Shown: positions 1 to 7,514, counted from the stretch's first letter. The stretch: 28,034 nucleotides of DNA from an uncultured Muribaculaceae bacterium (GCA_910579305.1 CAJTTA010000029.1:1-28034), one strand, 5' to 3'. The notes: generated by a model not told the origin, from the letters alone. Numbers and translations are program-made.

Positions 1-40
1 GTGTCAGCCCTAATTTTTCAATCGCTCAAAAAAAGTTTAG

Positions 41-316
41 CGGACAGTAATAATTGTCAATAGGCTGAATGGCGCCAATGCCGAGGCTGCCTCGCTCATG
101 CCTGAACTGAAGGTAATCTTTCCTCAAGTGGCTGACATAGCTGTGGCGACAACGACTCTTGCCAAGGCTGACACTTCACAGGTGGATACCCTGCATGTCG
201 CTCTTGTGAAATTGCGCACTCCGCTTGGAGTGGCGCGACGCAAGGAATTATCACGTTATCTTGCCGCCCGTCTTCGGCTTCCTTCGGTAGAGATAGTGGA
301 TCTTCCTGCAAAATAA
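41..316 (+). pseudogene. 3' fragment of a probable DUF389 (TIGR00341) membrane-protein gene, frame broken
   Basis: The readable part is about 91 codons ending at TAA 314-316. The pattern, a run 'LMPELKVIFPQV' then 'VDTLHVALVKL' and a basic helix 'RYLAARLRLPSVEIVD', resembles the soluble C-terminal tail of TIGR00341/DUF389 proteins, whose N-terminal part is a multi-helix membrane domain. That domain would lie outside the window. The frame is closed by TAG at 38-40, while frame 1 is open from the window edge to TAG 61-63 and encodes a helix-like run (SLKKSLADSNN). A one-base shift between about 44 and 60 would join the two. Either the gene is frameshifted or there is an error near the sequence end. 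The family call rests on my memory of the tail pattern. The ATG at 98 is unlikely to be a true start. Confidence 0.45.
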
Positions 317-330
317 TTCGGAAAATAAGA

Positions 331-371
331 TTATCCCCCTCGGCAGATTTATGTCTTGCCGAGGGGGATAA
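331..371. terminator. Bidirectional terminator hairpin
   Basis: A perfect 15-bp inverted repeat (331-345 with 357-371) with an 11-nt loop sits between the convergent DUF389 fragment and the S9 peptidase gene. The stem is G+C rich in the middle with A/T at both feet, so it can act on transcripts from either side. Confidence 0.85.
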
Positions 372-394
372 TTAGTCTGTATGATCAAGTCGGG

Positions 395-3262
395 TTATTC
401 TCCATAACGGAGTTCCTGTCCTTTGCGCAGCACCGGAATACCTTCTTTCATCCATCGGGGCATAGGATCTCCCTTGAGATAATGGTCGAAGAATTCCTGC
501 AGACGGTGGGTGATATCCTTGCGGTTTTTGCGTGCACGGATATTATGGGCCTCGCCATTATATTGCAGCATCCACACCGGTTTGCCAAGGCGTCGGAGCG
601 CCATGAAATACTCTATGCCCTGATACCAAGGCACAGCGCCATCCTCATCATTATGCATTATGAGAAGCGGTGTATTTACACGGTCGGCCTTGAACAGAGG
701 AGAATTGGCAATATATAATTCTGGCGCTTCCCACAGGTTGCGGCCAATGCGACTTTGTCCTACTTCATATTGTGCCTGGCGTGAGTCGCCGGTGCCCCAG
801 CGTATGCCTCCGAATGCAGAGGTCATATTGCTCACGGGAGCGCCGGAACCTGCGCATGCAAACATATCGGTGCGGGTCACCAGATAGGCCGTCTGGTATC
901 CTCCCCAGCTCTGTCCGTCGATGCCTATGCGGTCGCGGTCAATCCATGGATAACGCACACACAGCTCATCCACGCCACTGCATATATAATTATAGGCACT
1001 TTCTCCGGGAATGCCGGTGTAATAATGCACATCGGGCACAAATACGACATAGCCTCTGCTTACGTAGAACGGATAGTTGACCCAGCTCCAGGAAGGCTCC
1101 ATGGTGTAGTGTGCGTAAAGTTCCTCGGAATTACGCTCATAGAACACCACGAGCATGGGATATTTCTTTGAGGGATCAAGGTCATCGGGAGTATAGAGCA
1201 CGCCCTGAGATGGACGACCGTCATAGGCATACCAGTCCACAAGGTTTGCTTTGCCCCAGGAATATTCCTTCATCTGGGGGTTGGCATCACTCACTTTGCG
1301 GGCCGCACCGAAATTGCCGCCGTTAGCCAGCCATACATCGGGAGATGTGTGGAAATTAGCTTTTATGAACGCGTAGTTATCAGCATTCTTTGCCTTGCGC
1401 AACTGATAGAATTTGTATTCATCAAGCACTTTCACGGTAGGGGATGCCGGAGCGCCTACAGTGAATGATGCGAGTCCATTCTTCTTGGTGGCGTAATCAA
1501 ATATGTCGAGAATCACCTTGTCGCCCGATGTGAAGAAGCGCTTTTCGGGATCCAGCTTGCGATAACGATAGCGCATACCCGTCTTGCGTCCCTCGCCCTT
1601 AGTGAGGTTTACAGGCTTGGTGGCGCCTGAGGGGTCGAGACTCCATATGTCATGGCGGTCATATACGAGCAAAGCCTTGTCATCGGCAGTCCATCCCATC
1701 AGTCCGTATGGCTGCCGCTGTAGCGGAATATCCTGATCTTCATCCCATAACGGATAAGGCACATCAGCGTCAAGACACCGTGCAGTATCGGCCGCAATGT
1801 CATAGGCATACCAGTGACGATTGTCATACCAGAATATATACTTGCCCTTAGGACTTATGGCAGAACTCTCGATAGGAGCCTGACCTGCCAGGCGCTTTTC
1901 GCCGGTCAGTACGTTGACAGCGTATAGGTCTTCCGGAGCCGCGTAGTTCCATTGTTGCGAAATTACCGCGCTTTCGGGATCACGCACCAAAGCCCATGTG
2001 GCGTCCCAGCGGTCGGCTTCGGCCACACTGGCCAGATCAGAAGGCGTAATAAGCTGCTGGCGACCTGATTCTATGTCGACTACCACGGGCAGCGTGTGCT
2101 TTTGCAGTCTTTTGCGGTTGCTGAGTTCCTGAGGGGGAGTGTAGGGGGCATCCCATCTCCATATGTCGAGCGCAGGTTGCTCGAAATCCACTATGGTAGT
2201 GTCATCAGGAGCGATATATCGGGCCACTCCCATGATGAGCCGCTTGCCGTCGTGAGAGAATTCCGGCACGGAGTATTGGTTTACAAACAATGAGTCACCG
2301 GCCATGGCTGTCACCCGGCGACGCATGTCGGCTATTATTGAGTCGCGCTTGCTTTCATCGGTTATGCGCGGCGGCATGATGTTGGGCGTGTGGCCTTCAT
2401 TGACAGCACGCAGTATGTACTGCTGCTCTGTAACCGGAGTGGAGGCTGTAAGATCCACGAGGTAAGTGTCATATCGGCGAGTGCCTGATTCAGCGCTGTC
2501 AATAGTGGCGGTGAATGCAAGTCGGGAGCCAGTTTCATCAAATACTGGCTGGCCGTAATGCTTCATGTCGGCAAGCAGAGTCATTTCGGCCGTGTCAGGA
2601 AGATTCAGGAGCATCATGCGTGCCGATGAGGCCAAAGTGTCTTTCTTCCAGGGCGCAGTGTAGAGCGCGAGCCGGTTGCCCGGTTTGGCAAAACAATATT
2701 CTTTTACCCACGGTATAACCTTGAGACTGCCCGTAGCCGAAGCCAGGTCGCGGATTATCAAAGGATGCCCGGCTTTCTTGTCTTTCAGAGCCTTGGGAGA
2801 AACGTAGGCGGTGTCGCAAGACTCATATGCGAGCCACGTGCCTCCGTCCTTTGCCACGCGATAGCTTATCACGCATGGAATCTTCTCGACCTTCATAGTG
2901 CGGAGGTTTACTATGGCCAGTGAATCCTGCGGCATGTCGAAGTCTTTCTTCTTGTCGATCTTAGCCTTGCGGGTGGCAGTGAATTCAGGCACAATCTTGG
3001 CAACAAGCCACTCCGAACCTGCGAGGAAAGAGGGCTGGCTGCCACGAGGAATGACAATTTCTTTGCCATTACGCACATTGCGCACGTATAGCTGCGCATC
3101 TCCTTCCTGAGGCACCACGGAGAATGCGGCCCAGTTGCCGTCATTGCTCAGAGCATGTATTCGCGGTGAACACCAGGAGTCGAAGTCTTCATGGCCGAGC
3201 TGCTTCTTTGCCTGCATTGACAGAGCAATGCCGCAGGCCAGCAGTAGCGGAAGTTTTTTCAT
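395..3262 (-). CDS. S9 family serine peptidase (prolyl oligopeptidase type), exported
   Basis: 955 residues. A signal peptide is visible (MKKLPLLLACGIALSMQA), so the enzyme is probably periplasmic. Residues about 40-690 are the repetitive beta-propeller part. The C-terminal 250 residues are the alpha/beta hydrolase. The nucleophile is Ser785 in GQSWGG, the acid Asp874 in HNDEDGAVP and the histidine His906 in GEAHNIR, so the triad is complete and correctly spaced. The family cleaves short peptides, often after proline or dipeptide-wise. Exact specificity cannot be read here. At 955 residues it is longer than DPP4-like enzymes (about 700-750), with the extra length in the propeller half. It starts 78 bp downstream of the ribBA stop on the same strand, so it may be read through from ribBA. 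I found no strong promoter in the gap. Confidence 0.93.
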   Translation of the reverse strand: MKKLPLLLACGIALSMQAKKQLGHEDFDSWCSPRIHALSNDGNWAAFSVVPQEGDAQLYVRNVRNGKEIVIPRGSQPSFLAGSEWLVAKIVPEFTATRKAKIDKKKDFDMPQDSLAIVNLRTMKVEKIPCVISYRVAKDGGTWLAYESCDTAYVSPKALKDKKAGHPLIIRDLASATGSLKVIPWVKEYCFAKPGNRLALYTAPWKKDTLASSARMMLLNLPDTAEMTLLADMKHYGQPVFDETGSRLAFTATIDSAESGTRRYDTYLVDLTASTPVTEQQYILRAVNEGHTPNIMPPRITDESKRDSIIADMRRRVTAMAGDSLFVNQYSVPEFSHDGKRLIMGVARYIAPDDTTIVDFEQPALDIWRWDAPYTPPQELSNRKRLQKHTLPVVVDIESGRQQLITPSDLASVAEADRWDATWALVRDPESAVISQQWNYAAPEDLYAVNVLTGEKRLAGQAPIESSAISPKGKYIFWYDNRHWYAYDIAADTARCLDADVPYPLWDEDQDIPLQRQPYGLMGWTADDKALLVYDRHDIWSLDPSGATKPVNLTKGEGRKTGMRYRYRKLDPEKRFFTSGDKVILDIFDYATKKNGLASFTVGAPASPTVKVLDEYKFYQLRKAKNADNYAFIKANFHTSPDVWLANGGNFGAARKVSDANPQMKEYSWGKANLVDWYAYDGRPSQGVLYTPDDLDPSKKYPMLVVFYERNSEELYAHYTMEPSWSWVNYPFYVSRGYVVFVPDVHYYTGIPGESAYNYICSGVDELCVRYPWIDRDRIGIDGQSWGGYQTAYLVTRTDMFACAGSGAPVSNMTSAFGGIRWGTGDSRQAQYEVGQSRIGRNLWEAPELYIANSPLFKADRVNTPLLIMHNDEDGAVPWYQGIEYFMALRRLGKPVWMLQYNGEAHNIRARKNRKDITHRLQEFFDHYLKGDPMPRWMKEGIPVLRKGQELRYGE

Positions 3263-3340
3263 GGTAGTATGTTATAGTTGAATATTAGGACGTGTAAAAT
3301 TATAAGTCGTTGATTCTTAATGATAGAGGCCGGGCGAGGC

Positions 3341-4555
3341 TTAGTCAACTTTGTGCAGGTCATGGCCCATGCGGGCTTTCTTCGTGTGCATGTAGAATCT
3401 GTTATAGTCGTTAGGCTCTACTTCAATAGGCACACGTTCTACGATTCTCAGGCCGTAGCCTTCAAGACCTATGCGCTTCATGGGATTGTTACTCATAAGT
3501 CGCATGTCATGCACGCCGAGAGAACGCAGGATATTTGCTCCCACACCGTAATCTCTCTCATCGGCCTTGTGCCCGAGATGAAGATTGGCATCGACTGTGT
3601 CGAGACCTTGTTCCTGAAGTTTGTAAGCACGTATTTTATCCATCAGTCCTATACCGCGCCCCTCTTGATTGAGATATACAATCACACCGCGCCCTTCCTG
3701 CTCTATCATGCGCATTGCCTGGTGTAGCTGTTCTCCGCATTCGCAGCGGGAAGATGCGAAAGTGTCGCCGGTCATACATGAAGAATGCACGCGCACGAGT
3801 ACCGGCTCATCACCTGAGAGATCACCTTTGATAAGAGCCACATGCTCCAGCCCGTTGCTCTTCTGGCGGAATGGAATTATGCGGAAATGACCGTATGCCG
3901 TGGGCAGGTCAGCCTCTTCTCCACGCTCTACAGTGCTTTCGGTGAGCAATCTGTAAGCAATGAGATCTGCTATGGAAATGAGCTTGAGCCCCCACTCATC
4001 GGCGCGGCGCCGCAGCTCAGGGAGCCGCGCCATAGATCCGTCATCGCTCATTATTTCCATGAGGGCAGCCACAGGCTGCAACCCAGCAAGGCGGGCCAGA
4101 TCGACCGACGCTTCAGTGTGGCCGGCACGTTGGAGCACGCCTTTTTCCTGAGCGTAGAGAGGATTGATGTGTCCCGGGCGTCCGAATGTGGCCGGTGTGC
4201 TCTCAGGGTCGGCAAGAGCACGGATAGTGGCGCATCTGTCTTCGATCGAGACGCCGGTGCTGCATCCTTCGAGCTTGTCGACGGTCACAGTGAAGGGGGT
4301 GCCGAGCACACTGGTATTATCGGCCACTTGCCGAGGCAGAGCGAGTTGTTCCGCTCTGCTCATGGTGAGAGGCACACACAGAACTCCGCGAGCGTTTTTG
4401 AGCATGAAGTTCACTTGTTCGGGCGTTATTTTCTCGGCTGCGACGATGATGTCGCCTTCATTTTCTCGGTCTTCATCATCTACTACAATAAGCATTTTGC
4501 CTTCGCGAAAGTCTGCGATGGCTTCTTCGATGGAGTCAAGCTGTATTTTTTCCAT
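3341..4555 (-). CDS. ribBA: Bifunctional 3,4-dihydroxy-2-butanone-4-phosphate synthase / GTP cyclohydrolase II
   Basis: 404 residues, the usual length of the fused enzyme. It performs both entry steps of riboflavin synthesis: ribulose 5-phosphate to the four-carbon unit, and GTP to the diaminopyrimidine. Residues 1-200 are the RibB domain with the acidic metal loop DDEDRENEGD (26-35) and His146 in GHTEAS. Residues about 205-400 are the RibA domain with zinc ligands Cys260, Cys271 and Cys273 (SSC...CEC) and EGRGIGL. The open frame extends upstream to 4660, but the promoter lies at 4632-4662, so a start there would fall inside the -33 element. ATG 4553-4555 matches the family N-terminus and leaves a leader of about 70 nt. 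No FMN riboswitch pattern is visible in that leader. Confidence 0.97.
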   Translation of the reverse strand: MEKIQLDSIEEAIADFREGKMLIVVDDEDRENEGDIIVAAEKITPEQVNFMLKNARGVLCVPLTMSRAEQLALPRQVADNTSVLGTPFTVTVDKLEGCSTGVSIEDRCATIRALADPESTPATFGRPGHINPLYAQEKGVLQRAGHTEASVDLARLAGLQPVAALMEIMSDDGSMARLPELRRRADEWGLKLISIADLIAYRLLTESTVERGEEADLPTAYGHFRIIPFRQKSNGLEHVALIKGDLSGDEPVLVRVHSSCMTGDTFASSRCECGEQLHQAMRMIEQEGRGVIVYLNQEGRGIGLMDKIRAYKLQEQGLDTVDANLHLGHKADERDYGVGANILRSLGVHDMRLMSNNPMKRIGLEGYGLRIVERVPIEVEPNDYNRFYMHTKKARMGHDLHKVD

Positions 4556-4631
4556 GGGTGAAATGGTAGGATTCAGATATTGTGGAAGTAAAAGGGAATG
4601 GCAGCCGCTTAAACACGGCCTAAATCGCAGA

Positions 4632-4662
4632 CAAAGGTAAGAAAAAATCCTAATATGCACAA
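4632..4662 (-). promoter_or_regulatory. Bacteroidetes-type promoter of ribBA
   Basis: On the minus strand the -33 element TTG (4660-4662), a 20-bp spacer and the -7 element TACCTTTG (4632-4639) match the Bacteroidetes sigma consensus TTTG/TAnnTTTG. The start site should fall near 4625. Confidence 0.85.
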
Positions 4663-4688
4663 TGCTCAGAAGAAGGCATCTTAAAATA

Positions 4689-4720
4689 TTTGGTGGAATG
4701 AGAAAAATGTGTTACCTTTG
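4689..4720 (+). promoter_or_regulatory. Bacteroidetes-type promoter of tRNA-Pro
   Basis: TTTG at 4689-4692, a 20-bp spacer and TACCTTTG at 4713-4720, ending 15 bp before the tRNA. It is divergent from the ribBA promoter, and the two -33 elements lie 26 bp apart. Confidence 0.87.
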
Positions 4721-4735
4721 CAGTGTAGAATCCTT

Positions 4736-4810
4736 CGGGGTGTAGCGCAGTCCGGTTAGCGCACCTGGTTTGGGACCAGGGGGTCGAAGGTTCGAATCCT
4801 TTCACCCCGA
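4736..4810 (+). tRNA. tRNA-Pro (anticodon TGG)
   Basis: 75 nt. The acceptor stem pairs CGGGGTG with CACCCCG, with A as discriminator. The anticodon arm is CCTGG-TTTGGGA-CCAGG, giving anticodon UGG. The T arm has the loop TTCGAAT. The 3' CCA is not encoded. The gene stands alone with its own promoter, and its 3' flank carries repeats that may be left from an integrated element. Confidence 0.97.
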
Positions 4811-4860
4811 CAAGAGTTAAAGTCTTGAAAATAAGCGAGTTAGGTCGTTGTTTTTCAAGG
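4811..4860 (+). other. 3' flank of tRNA-Pro with inverted repeats
   Basis: An 8-bp inverted repeat, CTTGAAAA (4824-4831) with TTTTCAAG (4852-4859), lies just after the tRNA. A 5-bp inverted repeat CAAGA/TCTTG precedes it. Either could help terminate the tRNA transcript, but neither is followed by a clean T run. Confidence 0.4.
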
Positions 4861-4906
4861 CTTGTTTTGTGTTTGTTCGTGAAATTTAAGCATTTTTATA
4901 CCCCGA

Positions 4907-4944
4907 TTTTGGAGCATTTTGGGGTATTTTGGGTAACTTTGGGG
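4907..4944 (+). promoter_or_regulatory. Orphan promoter-like motif with no gene behind it
   Basis: TTTG at about 4909-4912 is followed after about 21 bp by TAACTTTG (4934-4941), pointing rightwards. The next gene in that direction is convergent, so the motif drives no visible reading frame. It abuts the tandem repeats at 4949-4981. The spacing is slightly longer than the 20 bp seen at the other promoters here. Confidence 0.4.
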
Positions 4945-4948
4945 CAAA

Positions 4949-4981
4949 ATGTTTCACCTATGTTTCACCTATGTTTCACCT
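4949..4981 (+). repeat. Three perfect tandem copies of an 11-bp repeat
   Basis: ATGTTTCACCT occurs at 4949-4959, 4960-4970 and 4971-4981 with no mismatch. A partial inverted copy, GTGAAACAT, follows at 4995-5003. An 11-bp period places each copy on the same face of the helix, as expected for a cooperatively bound protein site. Confidence 0.9.
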
Positions 4982-5002
4982 GGTTCTATATGATGTGAAA
5001 CA

Positions 5003-5035
5003 TATGACGGGCCGGAAGATTCCTGACCCGTCATA
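5003..5035 (-). terminator. Hairpin downstream of RNase G
   Basis: A 9-bp perfect stem, TATGACGGG (5003-5011) with CCCGTCATA (5027-5035), begins 18 bp beyond the RNase G stop codon. The T tract is poor, so the call rests on position and stem. Confidence 0.6.
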
Positions 5036-5052
5036 AATGTGTGATGGAATGT

Positions 5053-6687
5053 TCAATTTTCTTCGGGCTTTTCTTTCACCCTGTTCTTGGCTTTAGTGCG
5101 TGATTTGGTCTGAGAAGAATTCACGTCTTTTTCCTCTTGAAGGTTCACCTCATTGCCATTAGAGTCCACTACTCGATACTGAAGGTAAGCAAGGTTCTCA
5201 TCGGGCAGAACTTTGAATTTACGGCCGTATGACATGCGCCATTTGGTGTAAATTGATACCAGGCCTTTCTTGACGTATGCATCTACAAATGGATGTACAT
5301 ACATTTTGAAGTCTTTTATACCCATATTCTCTGTGAGCCAGGATATTTTATCCTGCAGGACGTCGGTGAATAGAATCGACGCCGGCACTTCTCCCTTGCC
5401 TGTGCAAGACGGGCATGATTCGGTGGTGGGTATGTCAAGAGCCGGGCGCACACGTTGGCGGGTGATCTGCATCAATCCGAATTTGCTGAGCGGCAGAATG
5501 TTATGTCGGGCGCGGTCGCCGGCCATTATTTCCTTCATGTGGTCATATAACTGCTGCCGGTGCTCGGCCTTATTCATGTCGATGAAGTCAATCACAATGA
5601 TTCCCCCCATGTCGCGGAGTCGCAGTTGCCTGGCGATTTCATCGGCGGCCTTAAGATTGACATCAAGGGCATTTGTCTCCTGATCATTGTTGGCTCGGGA
5701 GCGGTTGCCGCTGTTTACGTCAATTACGTGCAGGGCCTCGGTATGTTCTATAATAATATATACGCCGCTCTTGAACGAGACGGTTTTTCCGAAAGCGCTC
5801 TTGATCTGCCTTGTGATTCCGAAATGGTCGAATATAGGAGTGTCCTTGGTGTAGAGCTTTACAATATCTTTTCTTTCTGGAGCAATAAGTCCGACATAAT
5901 TCTGAATCTGTGTGAAGATATCAGCATGATTCACGTGTATGCTCTCGAAAGAAGGATTGAAAATATCCCGGATCAGTCCTACAGCTCTTGAATCCTCTTC
6001 ATAGATGAGAGCCGGCGGATCGCTCTGCTGCATTTTTGTGATGGCCTCATTCCATGCATTCACGAGATGACGAAGTTCGGCATTGAGCTCGGCCACACGT
6101 TTGCCCTCTGCCGAGGTGCGCACGATGACGCCAAATCCTTTAGGCTTTATAGAGGATATCAGTTGTCGCAGGCGTATTTTCTCTTCGGTGCTTTGTATTT
6201 TCTGACTGATATTCACTTTTTCGGCGAAAGGGATGAGGATCATGTATCGGCCTGTGAGTGAAAGCTCGGTGGTGAGGCGGGGCCCTTTGGAAGATATGGG
6301 TTCCTTTACTATCTGCACCAGCAGAGGTTGACCGGGTTTAAGCAGGTCTGCTATAGCGCCTTGTTTCGGTATGTCGGTTTCTCTCTTGAAATCGGCGATG
6401 TCTGGTACGCTCCGGCGATCGGCCAGAGCGGAGTCAAGAAATTTGGAATAGGTGGTAAATTGAGAACCAAGATCCAGATAGTGAAGAAAAGCGTCTTTCT
6501 CATATCCCACCTTCACGAAGGCGGCATTGAGGCCCGGCATTAATTTGTGTACTTTAGCAACATAAAGGTCGCCCACAGCGTAAGCATTGGTGCGACTTTC
6601 TTGCTGAAGCGACACAAGCCGAGAGTCTTCAAGCAAAGCAGTGGAGATTTCCTTCTCTCTGACATCGACTATTAATTCGCTTTTCAT
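5053..6687 (-). CDS. rng: Ribonuclease E/G family endoribonuclease
   Basis: 544 residues, RNase G length plus a short Lys/Glu-rich tail. It lacks the long degradosome scaffold of enterobacterial RNase E. Such enzymes cut single-stranded A/U-rich RNA in mRNA turnover and rRNA/tRNA maturation. Residues about 35-140 form the S1 RNA-binding domain. The DNase I-like catalytic part has its metal-binding aspartates at 323 (HVIDVNSG) and 367 (IIVIDFIDM). The zinc-link cysteines are 425 and 428 (CPSCTGKG). The gene is the last of the HU, mini-protein, RNase G run. Its 240-bp leader holds several strong hairpins, including one followed by a T run (6742-6780), which suggests attenuation or autoregulation. 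The start MKSELIVDVRE matches family N-termini. Confidence 0.95.
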   Translation of the reverse strand: MKSELIVDVREKEISTALLEDSRLVSLQQESRTNAYAVGDLYVAKVHKLMPGLNAAFVKVGYEKDAFLHYLDLGSQFTTYSKFLDSALADRRSVPDIADFKRETDIPKQGAIADLLKPGQPLLVQIVKEPISSKGPRLTTELSLTGRYMILIPFAEKVNISQKIQSTEEKIRLRQLISSIKPKGFGVIVRTSAEGKRVAELNAELRHLVNAWNEAITKMQQSDPPALIYEEDSRAVGLIRDIFNPSFESIHVNHADIFTQIQNYVGLIAPERKDIVKLYTKDTPIFDHFGITRQIKSAFGKTVSFKSGVYIIIEHTEALHVIDVNSGNRSRANNDQETNALDVNLKAADEIARQLRLRDMGGIIVIDFIDMNKAEHRQQLYDHMKEIMAGDRARHNILPLSKFGLMQITRQRVRPALDIPTTESCPSCTGKGEVPASILFTDVLQDKISWLTENMGIKDFKMYVHPFVDAYVKKGLVSIYTKWRMSYGRKFKVLPDENLAYLQYRVVDSNGNEVNLQEEKDVNSSQTKSRTKAKNRVKEKPEEN

Positions 6688-6741
6688 AAATCATGTGCAA
6701 TTCTGAAGCCTGAGGCACTTCATGTATGTGCGACCGACTTC

Positions 6742-6780
6742 AAAAAAATAAAGGGCTTATGGCCATGGGGTCGTAGCCCT
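6742..6780 (-). terminator. Intrinsic terminator or attenuator ahead of RNase G
   Basis: Read on the minus strand, the stem AGGGCT (6775-6780) with AGCCCT (6752-6757) is followed at once by TTATTTTTTT (6741-6750). It lies about 55 nt upstream of the RNase G start codon. It could end the HU/mini-protein transcript or act as an attenuator in the RNase G leader. Confidence 0.6.
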
Positions 6781-6855
6781 GTTGTGGCTCTGGAGGGATG
6801 TAATCCACAGGCCTGTTGAATCCCGTCGCGGGATAATGTTTTAGAAGAGAAATCA

Positions 6856-6911
6856 GGAAGTGAGCCTGACTTGGCGCGGAGAAAATCTCCTGTTGATGCC
6901 GGCTCACTTCC
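6856..6911 (-). terminator. Nested hairpin after the ribosomal mini-protein gene
   Basis: A perfect 11-bp outer stem, GGAAGTGAGCC (6856-6866) with GGCTCACTTCC (6901-6911), encloses a second 5-bp hairpin, GGAGA/TCTCC (6878-6890). It lies 17 bp past the mini-protein stop. It has no T run, so it may be an RNA-stability or processing element, or a site RNase G itself acts on, rather than a plain terminator. Confidence 0.6.
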
Positions 6912-6927
6912 CGGTCTTGCGAAGAAA

Positions 6928-7017
6928 TTATTTCTTCTTATGACGATTCTTTCTCAGTCTCTTTTTGCGCTTGTGCGTAGCCATCTTGTGGCCTTTTCTT
7001 TTCTTTCCGTTGGGCAT
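6928..7017 (-). CDS. AURKAIP1/COX24 (mS38-like, DUF1713) ribosomal mini-protein, 29 aa
   Basis: Only 29 residues, beginning MPNGKKRKGHK and ending THKRKKRLRKNRHKKK. More than half the residues are Lys, Arg or His. The basic 'HKMxTHKRKKRLRKNR' core is the pattern of the AURKAIP1/COX24 family, whose mitochondrial member is ribosomal protein mS38. Bacteroidetes genomes commonly carry such a tiny protein, inferred to be a ribosome component threading through rRNA. ATG is at 7015-7017 and TAA at 6928-6930. It sits 70 bp downstream of HU on the same strand, so both probably share the HU promoter. Easily missed by gene finders because of its size. Confidence 0.88.
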   Translation of the reverse strand: MPNGKKRKGHKMATHKRKKRLRKNRHKKK

Positions 7018-7087
7018 AACAGTTAAGATTATTTAGATTGATTAATGTATGATTCTGAATTGTGGCGAGTCTCCGGTTTCGGTCGGA

Positions 7088-7360
7088 TTATCGCACCTCC
7101 TCGAGGAATGTCTTGGCCGGCTTGAAAGCGGGGATCTTGTGCTCGGGGATTATGATAGTAGTATTCTTGGATATGTTGCGAGCTGTCTTCTCCTTGCGTG
7201 TCTTCACAATGAATGAGCCGAAGCCGCGGAGATATACGTTTTCACCATGTGCCATAGAGTCCTTCACTACATCCATGAATTTCTCTACAGTTGCGAGCAC
7301 GGCTGCTTTGTCGAGACCGGTGCTGCGGGAAATTTCGTTGACAATATCTGCTTTAGTCAT
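7088..7360 (-). CDS. HU/IHF family nucleoid DNA-binding protein
   Basis: 91 residues, the standard HU length. The N-terminal helices (MTKADIVNEISRSTG) are followed by the beta-sheet RGFGSF and the DNA-wrapping arm, which carries RNISKNTT and the conserved proline region of IIPEHKIPAFKPAK. The protein binds and bends DNA as a dimer and organises the nucleoid. The open frame continues upstream to 7501, but that stretch is not HU-like and crosses the putative promoter. ATG 7358-7360, preceded by an A-rich stretch, is the real start. First gene of the HU, mini-protein, RNase G run. Confidence 0.96.
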   Translation of the reverse strand: MTKADIVNEISRSTGLDKAAVLATVEKFMDVVKDSMAHGENVYLRGFGSFIVKTRKEKTARNISKNTTIIIPEHKIPAFKPAKTFLEEVR

Positions 7361-7445
7361 TTTCTTAATAATATTTTGAAGTATATTCTTGAAAAGGCAT
7401 GAATATTTGCCGTATTCAAGAGACTCGCTCTCGATTTTGGCACTG

Positions 7446-7453
7446 CAAATATC
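7446..7453 (-). promoter_or_regulatory. Probable -7 element of the HU promoter
   Basis: On the minus strand GATATTTG matches TAnnTTTG at seven of eight positions, about 86 bp upstream of the HU start. No good -33 element is visible 19-21 bp further upstream, so the call is tentative. Confidence 0.45.
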
Positions 7454-7514
7454 GCACTTTTTTTTGAAATGAGCGCTAAGATTCGTTAAAAAACTGCACA
7501 CTTGGGGTTTAAAT

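Noticed and set aside
1..60. End of an IS transposase at the window edge
   Set aside because: The short frames are too small to assign, and no terminal inverted repeat or target duplication can be seen.
3842..4561. A 239-codon plus-strand frame opposite ribBA
   Set aside because: Antisense shadow of a certain gene, with no family resemblance, no promoter and unusual composition.
4556..4660. N-terminal extension of ribBA and a possible FMN riboswitch
   Set aside because: The promoter lies inside the extension, and the leader lacks the conserved riboswitch blocks.
4949..4981. CRISPR-like array
   Set aside because: The units are 11 bp and directly abutting, with no spacers and no cas genes nearby.
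4870..4990. Remnant integrase coding sequence on the minus strand
   Set aside because: Translations in all minus frames hit stops quickly and show no tyrosine-recombinase motif. Only promoter and repeats remain suggestive.
7361..7501. Longer HU protein from an upstream ATG
   Set aside because: The extra 47 residues are not HU-like and overlap the probable promoter.
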